Shown: one piece after another, positions 1 through 9,735 of the stretch
How positions within the stretch are numbered: the stretch's first letter is position 1
Layout of the letters: each line of letters starts with the position of its first letter
Assembly: GCA_945871425.1 (NCBI GenBank)
Contig: CAMBVS010000037.1
Coordinates: 1 to 38,310 of the forward strand
Direction: 5' to 3'
Length of the DNA: 38,310 bases
Origin: Rhizobium sp. Q54
Lineage (GTDB): Bacteria; Pseudomonadota; Alphaproteobacteria; SHVZ01
Notes under the pieces: model-generated
What the model saw: only the letters and a program-made list of their open reading frames with translations
Database searches by the model: none
What the model was told of the DNA's origin: nothing
Program-made: the position numbers and the translations under genes

Positions 1-1200
1 TACTCGGCGATCGGCGAAGAGGAGCGATGGGCGGCGGCCCGCACTTTCGCCCAGCATTACACCGCCAGTCCCGACCGCCGGCCTTTCGCCGCCACGCGAG
101 ATCCGGAGCGGCGCCTGACGGTCGGCTATCTGTCGTCCGATCTCTACGAACACGCGATGGTGCGCTGTCTCGGTCCGCTCATCCAGTCGCATGACCGGAC
201 CCGTTTCCGGATCATCGGCTACGCAGCCGGCGCCCACACGGATTCGACCACCGAACGGCTGCGCGGCCTGACCGACGGCTGGCGATCGGTCGCCAGCCTC
301 GCCGACCGGGACATCGCGGCCCTGGTCCGCGAAGACAGTGTCGACATCCTGGTCATCGTCGGCGGACGCTTCGACCGCAACCGGCCGCTGGTGGCGAGCC
401 ATCGGGCGGCGCCGGTCCAGATCAGCCTGTTCGACGGCGGCACCAGCGGCCTCGCGGAGATGGACTACCTGATCGCGGACCGCATCCTGGTTCCGCCCTC
501 GTCACGCCGCGCCGAGCGCTTCGCCGAGCGCGTATTGCGGCTGCCGTCCTTGCATCTCTACGCGCCGCCGGCGCGGTCATCGCCGCCAGCCGATCCCCCC
601 AGCCTCAGGACAGGCCGGATCGCCTTCGCCTGCTTCAACAACCCGATGAAGATCGACGACCGGGCGTTGGCCCTCTGGGGCCGCATCCTCTCCGAAACGC
701 CGGGCGCGACCCTGACCCTCAAATACATGGGTCGCTACGCCGATCCGGATCTCCGGCAACGCATCCTCGATGGACTCGGCGTCGGTCGGGACCGCGTCCG
801 GTTCCTCACAGGACCGAGCAGCCTTGCAGATCACCTGAAGCTCTATGCCGATGTCGACATCGCCCTCGACACCGTCTCCTTCACCGGCTCGACGACGACG
901 TGGGAAGCTCTGACGACGGATGTGCCCGTAATCTCCCTGCGCGGAGACAATCTGGCCGGCCGGCTCAGCGCGTCGCTTCTCGAGCCGATCGGCCTCGGAG
1001 AGCTGGTTGCACGCGACCCAGACGACTATGTGCGGATCGCCTGCGGGCTCGCGCGCGATCCGGCTCGGCTGACTGCGCTCCGTCGTGGTCTTCGCGAGCG
1101 CATTGCCCGCTCGCCGCTCTGCGATCCGCGCGCACGCGCCCGCCAGATCGAACGGCTCTATCGCGCGACGTGGCGCCGGTGGTGTCGTGCCGGCGGCTAG
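1..1200 (+). CDS. SPINDLY/O-GlcNAc transferase-like glycosyltransferase, C-terminal part (5' end outside window)
   Basis: The frame is open from base 1, so the gene starts upstream; about 399 codons are visible. The sequence matches the catalytic part of the SPINDLY/OGT-like family (GT41-related): [16 protein letters not shown] near the visible start corresponds to the usual 'LRIGYVSPDF..H' strand, followed by [13 protein letters not shown], the [10 protein letters not shown] segment and the donor-site region [17 protein letters not shown]...GRLSASLL. In this family the catalytic part usually follows N-terminal TPR repeats, which would lie outside the window. Bacterial members transfer a sugar to proteins or take part in surface polysaccharide modification; the acceptor cannot be told here. 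The stop codon TAG shares the four-base palindrome CTAG with the stop codon of the convergent uvrB gene. Family call is firm, substrate unknown. Confidence 0.85.
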   Translation, partial: YSAIGEEERWAAARTFAQHYTASPDRRPFAATRDPERRLTVGYLSSDLYEHAMVRCLGPLIQSHDRTRFRIIGYAAGAHTDSTTERLRGLTDGWRSVASLADRDIAALVREDSVDILVIVGGRFDRNRPLVASHRAAPVQISLFDGGTSGLAEMDYLIADRILVPPSSRRAERFAERVLRLPSLHLYAPPARSSPPADPPSLRTGRIAFACFNNPMKIDDRALALWGRILSETPGATLTLKYMGRYADPDLRQRILDGLGVGRDRVRFLTGPSSLADHLKLYADVDIALDTVSFTGSTTTWEALTTDVPVISLRGDNLAGRLSASLLEPIGLGELVARDPDDYVRIACGLARDPARLTALRRGLRERIARSPLCDPRARARQIERLYRATWRRWCRAGG

Positions 1201-3413
1201 CGTCCGCGCTTCGGCCGGCCGGGACGGGGCTGGATGGGCGAGTTGATCTTCGCCCGCATCTTGTAGTTCGCCTTCGACTTCTGCGGCGGTGCGCCCTTCG
1301 GCGCCGCGGCCATCAGCGAGCGGCCGGCCTCCGCCGGCGACAGGCCGAGTTCGATCGCCTCGAGGCGCCGGATCTCGTCGCGAAGCTGGCCCGCGGTCTC
1401 GAACTCGAGGTCAGCGGCGGCTTCGCGCATCCGCTTCTCCAACTCGTTGATCACTTGGCGCACGTCTTTGCCGACGAACTCGTCGCCTTCCTCGGCAGCG
1501 GCCTGCACCACCACCCGGTCGCCCTTCTCGTAGACCGAGTCCAGGATGTCGGCGATGCCGCGCCGGACGCTTTCCGGCGTGATGCCGTTGGCGACGTTGT
1601 AGATCTGCTGGCGCTCGCGCCGGCGGTTGGTCTCGCCGATGGCGTAGTCCATCGAGGCAGTGACGTGGTCGGCGTAGAGGATGGCGCGGCCGTCGATGTT
1701 GCGGGCGGCGCGGCCGATGGTCTGGATCAGCGCGGTCTTGGAGCGAAGATAGCCCTCCTTGTCGGCATCCAGGATCGCCACCAGCGCGCATTCGGGAATG
1801 TCGAGCCCCTCGCGCAGCAGGTTGATGCCGATCAGCACGTCGAAGGCGCCGAGCCGGAGGTCGCGGATGATCTCGATCCGCTCCAGGGTCTCGACGTCCG
1901 AATGCACGTAGCGCACCCGCACGCCGGCCTCGTGCATGTACTCGGTCAGCGCCTCCGCCATCTTCTTGGTCAGCGTCGTCACCAGCACGCGCTGGCCCTT
2001 GGCTGCCGCCGCCTTGCATTCGGCGATGACGTCGTCGACCTGGTGCTCGGTCGGCCGCACCTCGACGACGGGATCGATCAGGCCGGTCGGTCGCACCACC
2101 TGCTCGGTGAAGACGCCGCCGGTGCGCTCCAGCTCCCAGGGGCCGGGCGTCGCCGAGACGAAGATCGTCTGCGGGCGCATCGCCTCCCACTCCTCGAACT
2201 TGAGCGGCCGGTTGTCGATGCAGGATGGCAGCCGGAAGCCGAACTCGGCGAGCACGGACTTGCGATTGAAATCGCCCCTGAACATGCCGCCGATCTGCGG
2301 CACGGTGACGTGGCTCTCGTCGACGATGAGGAGCGAATCCGGCGGCAGGTACTCGAACAGGGTCGGCGGAGGCTGGCCCGGGGCGCGGCCGGTCAGGTAG
2401 CGCGAATAGTTCTCGATGCCGGCGCAGCTTCCCGTCGCCTCCATCATCTCGATGTCGAAGCGGGTGCGCTGCTCCAGCCGCTGCACCTCCAGCAGCTTGC
2501 CCTTGGCCGTCAGCTCCTCCAGGCGGAGCTTGAGGTCGACCTTGATCTGCTTCACCGCCTGGCTCATGGTCGGGCCAGGCGTCACGTAGTGGCTGGAGGC
2601 GTAGACGCGGACCGATTCCAACTCCGCCGACCTCTCGCCGGTCAGCGCATCGATCTCGTAGATCGCCTCGATCTCGTCGCCGAACATCGACAGCCGCCAG
2701 GCGCGATCCTCGTAGTGGGCCGGGAAGATCTCGACCGAGTCGCCGCGGACCCGGAAGGTGCCGCGCGCGAAGGAGGCGTCGTTCCGCTTGTACTGGAGCT
2801 CGACCAGGCTCTTCAGCAGCTTCTGCCGCTCGATCCGCTGACCCTGCTTGAGCGCGACGATCATCCGGCCATAGGTCTCGACCGAGCCGATGCCGTAGAT
2901 GCAGGAGACCGAGGCGACGATGATGACGTCGCGGCGCTCCAGAAGCGAGCGCGTCGCCGAGTGGCGCATGCGGTCGATCTGCTCGTTGATCGAGGCGTCC
3001 TTCTCGATGTACGTGTCCGAGCGCGGTACGTAGGCTTCCGGCTGGTAGTAGTCGTAGTAGGAGACGAAGTACTCGACCGCGTTGTCGGGGAAGAAGCTCT
3101 TCATCTCGCCGTAGAGCTGGGCCGCCAGCGTCTTGTTCGGCGCCAGGATCAGCGTCGGCCGCTGCACGTTCTGGATGGCGTGCGCGATGGTGAAGGTCTT
3201 GCCCGAGCCGGTGACCCCGAGCAGCACCTGGTCGCGCTCCTCGGCCTTGAGCCCGCGGGTCAGGTCGGCGATCGCCTGCGGCTGGTCGCCCGCCGGCTGG
3301 AACACGCATTTCAGCACGAACGGGTTGCCGGCCGCGGTCGCCTGGAAAGCCAGGGGCGGCGAGTTGCGCTCGGCCTCGACGGCGTCGAGATATTTGGAGG
3401 ACATTTCCCGCAT
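1197..3413 (-). CDS. uvrB: UvrABC system protein B (excinuclease ABC subunit B)
   Basis: UvrB is the damage-verifying helicase-like subunit of nucleotide excision repair: it is loaded by UvrA and recruits UvrC. The product of about 738 residues shows the Walker A motif GVTGSGKT (Lys near residue 72), the beta-hairpin [12 protein letters not shown] that clamps DNA, a DESH Walker B box, helicase motifs ([30 protein letters not shown]) and a C-terminal UVR domain ([18 protein letters not shown]) that contacts UvrC. A basic tail ([10 protein letters not shown]) ends it, as often in alphaproteobacteria, where the protein is longer than the roughly 670 residues of E. coli UvrB. I chose ATG at 3413; ATG at 3404 and 3431 are also in frame. 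There is no good Shine-Dalgarno, and a LexA-type box lies directly in front, so the mRNA may be almost leaderless. Open frame upstream of 3431 is antisense to the aminotransferase gene and is not believed. Confidence 0.96.
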   Translation of the reverse strand: MREMSSKYLDAVEAERNSPPLAFQATAAGNPFVLKCVFQPAGDQPQAIADLTRGLKAEERDQVLLGVTGSGKTFTIAHAIQNVQRPTLILAPNKTLAAQLYGEMKSFFPDNAVEYFVSYYDYYQPEAYVPRSDTYIEKDASINEQIDRMRHSATRSLLERRDVIIVASVSCIYGIGSVETYGRMIVALKQGQRIERQKLLKSLVELQYKRNDASFARGTFRVRGDSVEIFPAHYEDRAWRLSMFGDEIEAIYEIDALTGERSAELESVRVYASSHYVTPGPTMSQAVKQIKVDLKLRLEELTAKGKLLEVQRLEQRTRFDIEMMEATGSCAGIENYSRYLTGRAPGQPPPTLFEYLPPDSLLIVDESHVTVPQIGGMFRGDFNRKSVLAEFGFRLPSCIDNRPLKFEEWEAMRPQTIFVSATPGPWELERTGGVFTEQVVRPTGLIDPVVEVRPTEHQVDDVIAECKAAAAKGQRVLVTTLTKKMAEALTEYMHEAGVRVRYVHSDVETLERIEIIRDLRLGAFDVLIGINLLREGLDIPECALVAILDADKEGYLRSKTALIQTIGRAARNIDGRAILYADHVTASMDYAIGETNRRRERQQIYNVANGITPESVRRGIADILDSVYEKGDRVVVQAAAEEGDEFVGKDVRQVINELEKRMREAAADLEFETAGQLRDEIRRLEAIELGLSPAEAGRSLMAAAPKGAPPQKSKANYKMRAKINSPIQPRPGRPKRGR

Positions 3414-3414
3414 G

Positions 3415-3429
3415 GAACAACGATAGAAC
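3415..3429 (-). promoter_or_regulatory. LexA (SOS) box, alphaproteobacterial type, at the uvrB start
   Basis: On the minus strand the sequence reads GTTC-TATCGTT-GTTC, a perfect GTTC-N7-GTTC direct repeat, the known alphaproteobacterial LexA recognition sequence. It ends one base before the chosen uvrB ATG. A possible promoter overlaps it: TATGTT (3432-3427) as -10 and TTGGAC (3455-3450) as -35 with a 17-base spacer, which would place the start of transcription inside or just after the box. LexA bound there would block initiation. The motif match is direct; SOS control of uvrB is inferred from family knowledge. Confidence 0.7.
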
Positions 3430-3500
3430 ATAGGAAGCCGGGAAGGCGAGTCCAAGGGTGGGTCAGGCTCGCGCTTGATGTACCCCGGCGGCGACGTTAG

Positions 3501-4748
<1,248 letters not shown>

Positions 4749-4755
4749 TCAAAGC

Positions 4756-4782
4756 GTCGCTGCGCTACTTCGGCGCAGCGGC
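4756..4782. terminator. Hairpin between convergent aspC and TPR genes, possible terminator
   Basis: CGCTGCGC (4758-4765) and GCGCAGCG (4773-4780) form a perfect 8-bp stem with a 7-base loop; a G-T and a G-C pair extend it to ten pairs. It lies just after the aminotransferase stop and overlaps the last codons and stop of the TPR gene on the other strand. There is no run of T on the plus strand and only a short one (CTTTGA) on the minus strand, so it is at best a weak intrinsic terminator. Confidence 0.4.
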
Positions 4783-5913
4783 GCCATAGCCGCGCGTGCG
4801 AAGCTGCAGCGGCGCATTTTCCTCCCTGGTCATCCAGAAATAGAGCAGCGCGACCTCGGGGTGGTTCTGGAATTCCGCCTCGTTCGCCTCGCCCTGCCGG
4901 ATCCTCCTGCGACCCTCCTCGCTGCGGCCTATCTCGGTCAGCATGCGGCCCCAATAGATGAACGCATCGCTGATAGTCGGCTCGGCCGTGATCGCTGCCT
5001 TAAAATATTGTTCCGCGGTCTGGTGCTGCTTTTGCGACCAGGCGGCGACGCCGGCGATCGTATTGGCGGAGGCGATGAGCGTGGGTCGCAGCCCCTTCTG
5101 CCGGGTCTGCAGGACATGGCGCGCGATCATGGCCGCATCGGCATAGCGGTCCTGCTCGGCCCGGGTGAAGGCCAGGTTAAGATGCGCCGCCACCAGACTG
5201 GGATCGTCGGCGATCGCCTGCTCGAACAACTCCGCCGCCGCGGTCTTGTCCCCGTCCACCAGGGCGAGGATACCCCGTAGATTGCGGAATCGCCCGCGCG
5301 CCGGATTGATCTCGATCAGCGCCTGGGCAGCGATGGCGTCGTCGAGCACTTGCCGCGCCTTCACGATGTCCGCCGCATCCGGCGCGCCCCCCACCGCCGG
5401 ATCGAGGAGATAGAGCGCGGCGTGATAGGCGTCGAGCTTGATGGCGGTCTCGAGGGCGCCGCGGCGGATCAACGCCACGGCGGTCTCCTCGGTCTCGGCC
5501 GCCAGCGTCAGGTAGAACGTGCCGCGCAAGGTGGTCTCGCCGACGACCTCGAGCCTGGTCTTCCAGCCCTCGGTCGTCAGCGTGGCGATGATCTTGACCG
5601 GGTGCAGGCCGAAGAGGTCCTGGAAGGCCGCGGTCGCGTTGCTGAGCCCGGCCGACTCGGCGAGGAGGGAGACGAAGCTCTTGTCATGGGACGACCGGAC
5701 CTCCGGCGGCTTGATCAGCGAGGCGGTGCTGAAGATCACCTGCAGCTCGCGCGCGAAGACGGTGGTCGCGAACTCCGGCTTGACCCCGGCGCTGCCGAGC
5801 GAGTCGGAGACCTGGAAGTCGGTCTTGATCGTGCCGGCGTTCCAGACGGCATCCAGGCCGAAGATACCGAAGCTAACGATGAGCGCGTAGAACAGGCTCG
5901 TCAGATCCAACAT
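4765..5913 (-). CDS. Membrane-anchored TPR protein, paralogue 1 (function unknown)
   Basis: About 382 residues. The N-terminus (MLDLTSLFYALIVSFGIFGL) is one hydrophobic segment that fits an uncleaved signal anchor, with the rest probably in the periplasm. Residues roughly 30-150 form a domain I do not recognise (including SHDKSFVSLLAES and FQDLFGLHPVKIIATLTTE). From about residue 190 there are TPR-like helical repeats (ELFEQAIADDPSLVAAHLNLAFTRAEQ; EQYFKAAITAEPTISDAFIYWGRMLTE). Start ATG at 5913 is chosen because GGGGG lies at ribosome-binding distance and because it aligns with the paralogue immediately upstream (6027-7157). The two genes are in tandem, same strand, with a gap of 113 bases. 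Partners and function cannot be read from the sequence; a scaffold or assembly role is only a guess from the TPR. Confidence 0.85.
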   Translation of the reverse strand: MLDLTSLFYALIVSFGIFGLDAVWNAGTIKTDFQVSDSLGSAGVKPEFATTVFARELQVIFSTASLIKPPEVRSSHDKSFVSLLAESAGLSNATAAFQDLFGLHPVKIIATLTTEGWKTRLEVVGETTLRGTFYLTLAAETEETAVALIRRGALETAIKLDAYHAALYLLDPAVGGAPDAADIVKARQVLDDAIAAQALIEINPARGRFRNLRGILALVDGDKTAAAELFEQAIADDPSLVAAHLNLAFTRAEQDRYADAAMIARHVLQTRQKGLRPTLIASANTIAGVAAWSQKQHQTAEQYFKAAITAEPTISDAFIYWGRMLTEIGRSEEGRRRIRQGEANEAEFQNHPEVALLYFWMTREENAPLQLRTRGYGAAAPK

Positions 5914-6026
5914 ACTTTCGCCCCCATTGCGCCCGAGACCACGAACGACCTGACCGTCCACTGGGCCCGCGGCAGAGCCCTCGGCCAGGCGATGGTGACG
6001 AGCGCCCCGTCAGCCGGGCAATGGTC

Positions 6027-7157
6027 TCAACGGATCGAGCCATTGCCGCGCGGACGGCGCCGCAACGGCTCGTTGTCCTTCTCGGTCAGCCAGAAGTAGA
6101 GAGTCGCGACCTCGGCATAGTTCTCGAAGCTCGACTCGTTCGCCTCGCCCTGCAGGATCCTCTTCTGGCCCTCTTCGACGCGGCCGGTTTCCGTCAGCAT
6201 GCGGCCCCAATAGATGTTGGCGTCGGTGACCGTTGGCTGCGCATCGACCGCGGCCGCGAAAAGCCGCTCGGCCGCCGCGTAATCCTTCTGCGACCAGGCG
6301 ACGACGCCGCCGATCGTGTTGGCGGCGGAGACGAGGGCCGTCGGCAGTCCCTTCTGACGGGTCTGCAGGATGTGACGCGTGATCATTCCCGCGTCGGCGT
6401 AGCGGTCCTGCTCCACCCGGGTGAAGGCGAGATTGAGACGGGCCGCGATCAAGTCGGGATCGTCGGCGATCGCCTGCTCGAACAGCTTCGCCGCCGCCGT
6501 CTTGTCCTCCTCCAGCAGGGCGACGATGCCCCTGAGATTGCGGAACCGGCCGCGGATCGCGTTGATCGTGGTCGGCGCCTGGGCGGCGATGGCCTCATCG
6601 AGCACGCGCTTGGCTTGCGCGATGTCCGGCTCGCCGACAGGCGGGTCCAGGTGATAGAGCGCCGTGTGGTAGGGATCGAGCCGGGTGGCGGCACCGATCG
6701 CGCCGCGGCGGATCAGCGACACCGCCGTCTCGCCGGTTTCCGCTTCGAGCGAGAGATAAAAACTGCCGCGCTCACCGGCCTCGCCGATGATCTCGAGCCT
6801 GGGCTGCGTGCTCTCGGTGGTGAGCGTCGCCACGATCTTGACAGGGTGCAGGCCGAAGAGGTCCTGGAAGGCGGCGGTCGCGTTCTTGAGCCCGATCGAC
6901 TCGGCCATGATGGAGACGAAGGTCTTGTCGTGCGACGATCGGACTGCCGGCGGCTTGATCACGGACGCGGTGCTGAACACCTCCCGCAACTCGCGGTCGA
7001 AGACGATGGTAGCGAACTCGGGCTTAATGCCGGCGCTGCCCAGCGTGTCGGAGATCTGGACGTCGGTCTTGACGGTCCCGGCGTTCCACGCGGCATCGAG
7101 CCCGAAGATGCCGAAGCCAACGACAAGTGCATAGATCAGACTCGTCAGATCCAACAT
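6027..7157 (-). CDS. Membrane-anchored TPR protein, paralogue 2 (function unknown)
   Basis: About 376 residues, clearly a duplicate of the next gene downstream: MLDLTSLIYALVVGFGIFGL, SHDKTFVSIMAES, FQDLFGLHPVKIVATLTTE and LFEQAIADDPDLIAARLNLAFTRVEQDRYADA all have near-identical counterparts. By eye identity is highest in the first 120 residues and lower around residues 125-200 and at the C-terminus. The architecture is the same: one N-terminal membrane segment, an unrecognised domain, then TPR-like repeats. Start ATG at 7157 has GGGGGAAG six bases upstream. It is the first gene of the pair and divergent from copA, with about 150 bases between them. No function is assigned. Confidence 0.85.
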   Translation of the reverse strand: MLDLTSLIYALVVGFGIFGLDAAWNAGTVKTDVQISDTLGSAGIKPEFATIVFDRELREVFSTASVIKPPAVRSSHDKTFVSIMAESIGLKNATAAFQDLFGLHPVKIVATLTTESTQPRLEIIGEAGERGSFYLSLEAETGETAVSLIRRGAIGAATRLDPYHTALYHLDPPVGEPDIAQAKRVLDEAIAAQAPTTINAIRGRFRNLRGIVALLEEDKTAAAKLFEQAIADDPDLIAARLNLAFTRVEQDRYADAGMITRHILQTRQKGLPTALVSAANTIGGVVAWSQKDYAAAERLFAAAVDAQPTVTDANIYWGRMLTETGRVEEGQKRILQGEANESSFENYAEVATLYFWLTEKDNEPLRRRPRGNGSIR

Positions 7158-7256
7158 AGATCGCTTCCCCCGTACCGAGACTCGAATCAAACTACTCGCG
7201 CGCCGCCATTAAACCAAGCATGCCTCCCCTATCGCAATACCGCACCGGACTGACCC

Positions 7257-7288
7257 TTGACCTTCCAGCAACGGGAAGCCCCATCTCT
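7257..7288 (+). promoter_or_regulatory. CueR-type (MerR family) copper-responsive promoter of copA
   Basis: TTGACC (7257-7262) as -35 is followed by the dyad CCTTCC-N7-GGAAGC (7261-7279), nearly the same as the CueR operator of E. coli copA (CCTTCC-N7-GGAAGG). About 19 bases after the -35 lies a weak -10 (CATCTC, 7282-7287). The overlong spacer with the dyad inside it is the hallmark of MerR-family activators, which untwist DNA when metal-bound. The copA ATG is at 7309, so the leader would be short, containing only the AAGGAG ribosome-binding site. No cueR gene lies in the window, so the regulator would act from elsewhere. Confidence 0.8.
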
Positions 7289-7308
7289 AGCTGGCAAGGA
7301 GACCGCCA

Positions 7309-9717
7309 ATGACCGATGCCACCCTCGCCCCAGCCGTGCCGGCGCCTCGGGAAATCGTCCTCCCCATCGACGGCATGAACTGCGCCGGTTGCATCCGCGC
7401 GGTCGAGACCGCCCTCGAATCCGTTCCCGGAGCCCGCTCGGCCAGCGCCAGCCTGACCAGCATGACGGCAACCGTCGCGCTCGACCGCGAGATTCCGCCC
7501 GAGGCGCTGGTCGCGGCCGTACGCAAGGCCGGCTACGACGTGCCCAAGGACGAGATCGACCTCAGGATTGCGGGCATGACCTGCGCCTCCTGCGTCGGCC
7601 GGGTCGAGACGGCTCTGGCGCGGGTGTCGGGCGTGCTCGATGCGCAAGCGAACCTTGCCACAGAATCGGCGCGCGTCCGGGCGCTGGCCGGGACCGTCCG
7701 CCCCGAGGCGCTGGTCGCCGCGGTCCGGGCCGCCGGCTACGAAGCCCAAGCAGCCGAGGGCGCCCCGCCGAAGACGGCCGCCGATCGCGAGCCGATCGCC
7801 GTCGCGGTCGCGCTGCTCCTGGCAGCACCGTTCGTCGCCGACATGATCCTCGGGCTGGGGCTTCCGATCTGGATCCAGCTCGCGCTCGCGACCCCGCTGC
7901 AGCTCGTCTTCGGTGCCCGCTTCTATCGCGGCGCCTGGCGCGCGGCGCGGGCCCGCACCGCCAACATGGATACGCTGGTCGCCCTCGGCACCTCGGCCGC
8001 CTTCGGCCTCAGCCTCTGGCTCTGGATCGAGGGCCATGGCCACCACCTCTATTTCGAGGCCGGTGCCGTCGTCATCGCGCTGGTGCTGCTCGGCAAGTGG
8101 CTGGAGACACGCGCCAAGCGCCGGGCTGGCGACGCCATCGCCGCGCTCTCCGACCTCCGGCCGCCGCTTGCCCATGTACGCGACGGCGACGCCATCGTCG
8201 ACCGCCCGGTCGGCGAGGTCGCGACCGGCCAGCGCGTGCTGGTCCGCCCCGGAGAACGGATTCCGGTCGACGGTATCGTCCGTGCCGGCGACAGCGACGT
8301 CGACGAGTCGCTTCTGACAGGCGAAGCGAGGCCGGTGCGCAAGGCGACGGGAGCTTCGATCACCGGCGGGGCGATCAACGGCCTCGGCCTCCTGGAGATC
8401 GAGGCGACGACCGTCGGCTCGGCTTCGCGCCTTGCCCGTCTCGTCCGCCTGGTCGAGCGCGCCCAGGCGTCCAAGGCGCCGGTCCAGCGCCTGGTCGACC
8501 GCATCGCCGCGGTCTTCGTGCCGGTGGTGCTGGCGATCGCGGCGGTCTCGGGTATCGGGACCTGGCTCCTCACCGACGACGGGGTGCAGGCACTGGTCAA
8601 CGCGGTCGCCGTCCTCGTCATCTCCTGCCCCTGCGCGCTCGGCTTCGCGACTCCGGCGGCCGTCTCGGTCGCCATCGGCGCCGGTGCCCGCTCGGGCCTG
8701 CTCATCCGCGACGCCGAGGCCCTCGAGGCAGCGCGCCGCATCACCGTGGTCGTCTTCGACAAGACCGGCACGCTGACCATGGGAAGCCCGCGGGTGACGG
8801 ACATCGTTCCGGTCGACGGCGACATCGCCGCCCTTCTGACCCTCGCCGCCTCCGCACAGACCGGAAGCGAGCATCCGCTCGGGCGCGCCGTGGTCGACCG
8901 GGCCAAGGCCGACGGACTCGTCCTTGCGGCCCCGGGGGAGTTTCGTATCCGCCCCGGCTATGGGCTGGAAGCCGAGATCGGCGGCCGGCTCGTCCATGTC
9001 GGCAGTCGCCGGCTGATGGAGGAGATCGGCGTCGACATCCGCCCGCTGGTCGCACGAGGCCGCCAATTCGAGGCCGAGGGCAAGACGACGATCTGGATCG
9101 CCGCCGGTGTCCGCCCCCAGCTCGCCGGCCTGATGGCAGCGGCGGACGTCATCCGTCCCGTCGCCGCCGAGACGGTCGCCGCGCTTACCGCGAAGGGCAT
9201 CGAGACGGTCATGCTGACCGGTGACAACCGCGGCGCCGCAGAGGCCATCGCCGGCCAGGTCGGCATCACACGGATCATCGCCGAGGTCGCGCCCGAGACG
9301 AAGGTCGGCGAGGTCGAGCGCCTGAAGGCCGAGGGCGGGGTGGTCGCGATGGTCGGCGACGGCGTCAACGACGGCCCGGCGCTGGCGGCGGCCGATGTCG
9401 GCATCGCCATCGGCGGCGGCGCCGAGGTCGCCTTGGAGGCGGCAAAGGTCGCGCTGATGCGGGCGGATCTCGCGCTGGTGCCGGCCCTGATCGAGCTTTC
9501 CCATCGCGCCCATAGGAAGATCGTCCAGAACCTGTTCTGGGCCTTCGTCTACAACCTGGTCGGCATTCCGTTCGCGGCGTTCGGCCTGCTCACGCCGGTC
9601 GTCGCCGGTGCCGCGATGGCCTTCTCTTCGGTGAGCGTCGTCGCCAACGCGCTGACGCTGCGGACCTGGCGCCCCTCGGGCTCGACTGCGCCAAAGACCG
9701 ACGCGACGTCGAAGTGA
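7309..9717 (+). CDS. copA: Copper-exporting P1B-type ATPase CopA
   Basis: An 802-residue P1B-1 ATPase that uses ATP to pump Cu(I) from the cytoplasm across the inner membrane. Two N-terminal heavy-metal-associated domains carry the metal-binding pairs Cys25/Cys28 (MNCAGC) and Cys92/Cys95 (MTCASC). The membrane metal site is Cys440-Pro-Cys442 (SCPCALGFATPAA). The phosphorylated Asp484 is in DKTGT, the SEHPLG motif of the nucleotide-binding domain follows, and the hinge GDGVNDGPAL includes Asp684 and Asp688. Length and domain order are standard. The start has AAGGAG seven bases upstream. The CueR-like promoter in front independently supports copper rather than zinc or cadmium. Convergent with the MlrC-like gene that follows. 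Confidence 0.96.
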   Translation: MTDATLAPAVPAPREIVLPIDGMNCAGCIRAVETALESVPGARSASASLTSMTATVALDREIPPEALVAAVRKAGYDVPKDEIDLRIAGMTCASCVGRVETALARVSGVLDAQANLATESARVRALAGTVRPEALVAAVRAAGYEAQAAEGAPPKTAADREPIAVAVALLLAAPFVADMILGLGLPIWIQLALATPLQLVFGARFYRGAWRAARARTANMDTLVALGTSAAFGLSLWLWIEGHGHHLYFEAGAVVIALVLLGKWLETRAKRRAGDAIAALSDLRPPLAHVRDGDAIVDRPVGEVATGQRVLVRPGERIPVDGIVRAGDSDVDESLLTGEARPVRKATGASITGGAINGLGLLEIEATTVGSASRLARLVRLVERAQASKAPVQRLVDRIAAVFVPVVLAIAAVSGIGTWLLTDDGVQALVNAVAVLVISCPCALGFATPAAVSVAIGAGARSGLLIRDAEALEAARRITVVVFDKTGTLTMGSPRVTDIVPVDGDIAALLTLAASAQTGSEHPLGRAVVDRAKADGLVLAAPGEFRIRPGYGLEAEIGGRLVHVGSRRLMEEIGVDIRPLVARGRQFEAEGKTTIWIAAGVRPQLAGLMAAADVIRPVAAETVAALTAKGIETVMLTGDNRGAAEAIAGQVGITRIIAEVAPETKVGEVERLKAEGGVVAMVGDGVNDGPALAAADVGIAIGGGAEVALEAAKVALMRADLALVPALIELSHRAHRKIVQNLFWAFVYNLVGIPFAAFGLLTPVVAGAAMAFSSVSVVANALTLRTWRPSGSTAPKTDATSK

Positions 9718-9735
9718 CGACGACCGCCCGCGCGG

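Noticed and set aside
900..3500. Long plus-strand ORF (866 codons) opposite uvrB
   Set aside because: It is antisense to an unmistakable uvrB, has an Arg/Ala/Leu/Asp-biased composition without any family motif, and is the kind of shadow frame that high GC content produces.
7192..9513. Minus-strand ORF of 773 codons and another plus-strand frame of 655 codons over copA
   Set aside because: Both lie under copA, whose motifs are complete; the shadow products are low-complexity Arg/Asp/Gly-rich.
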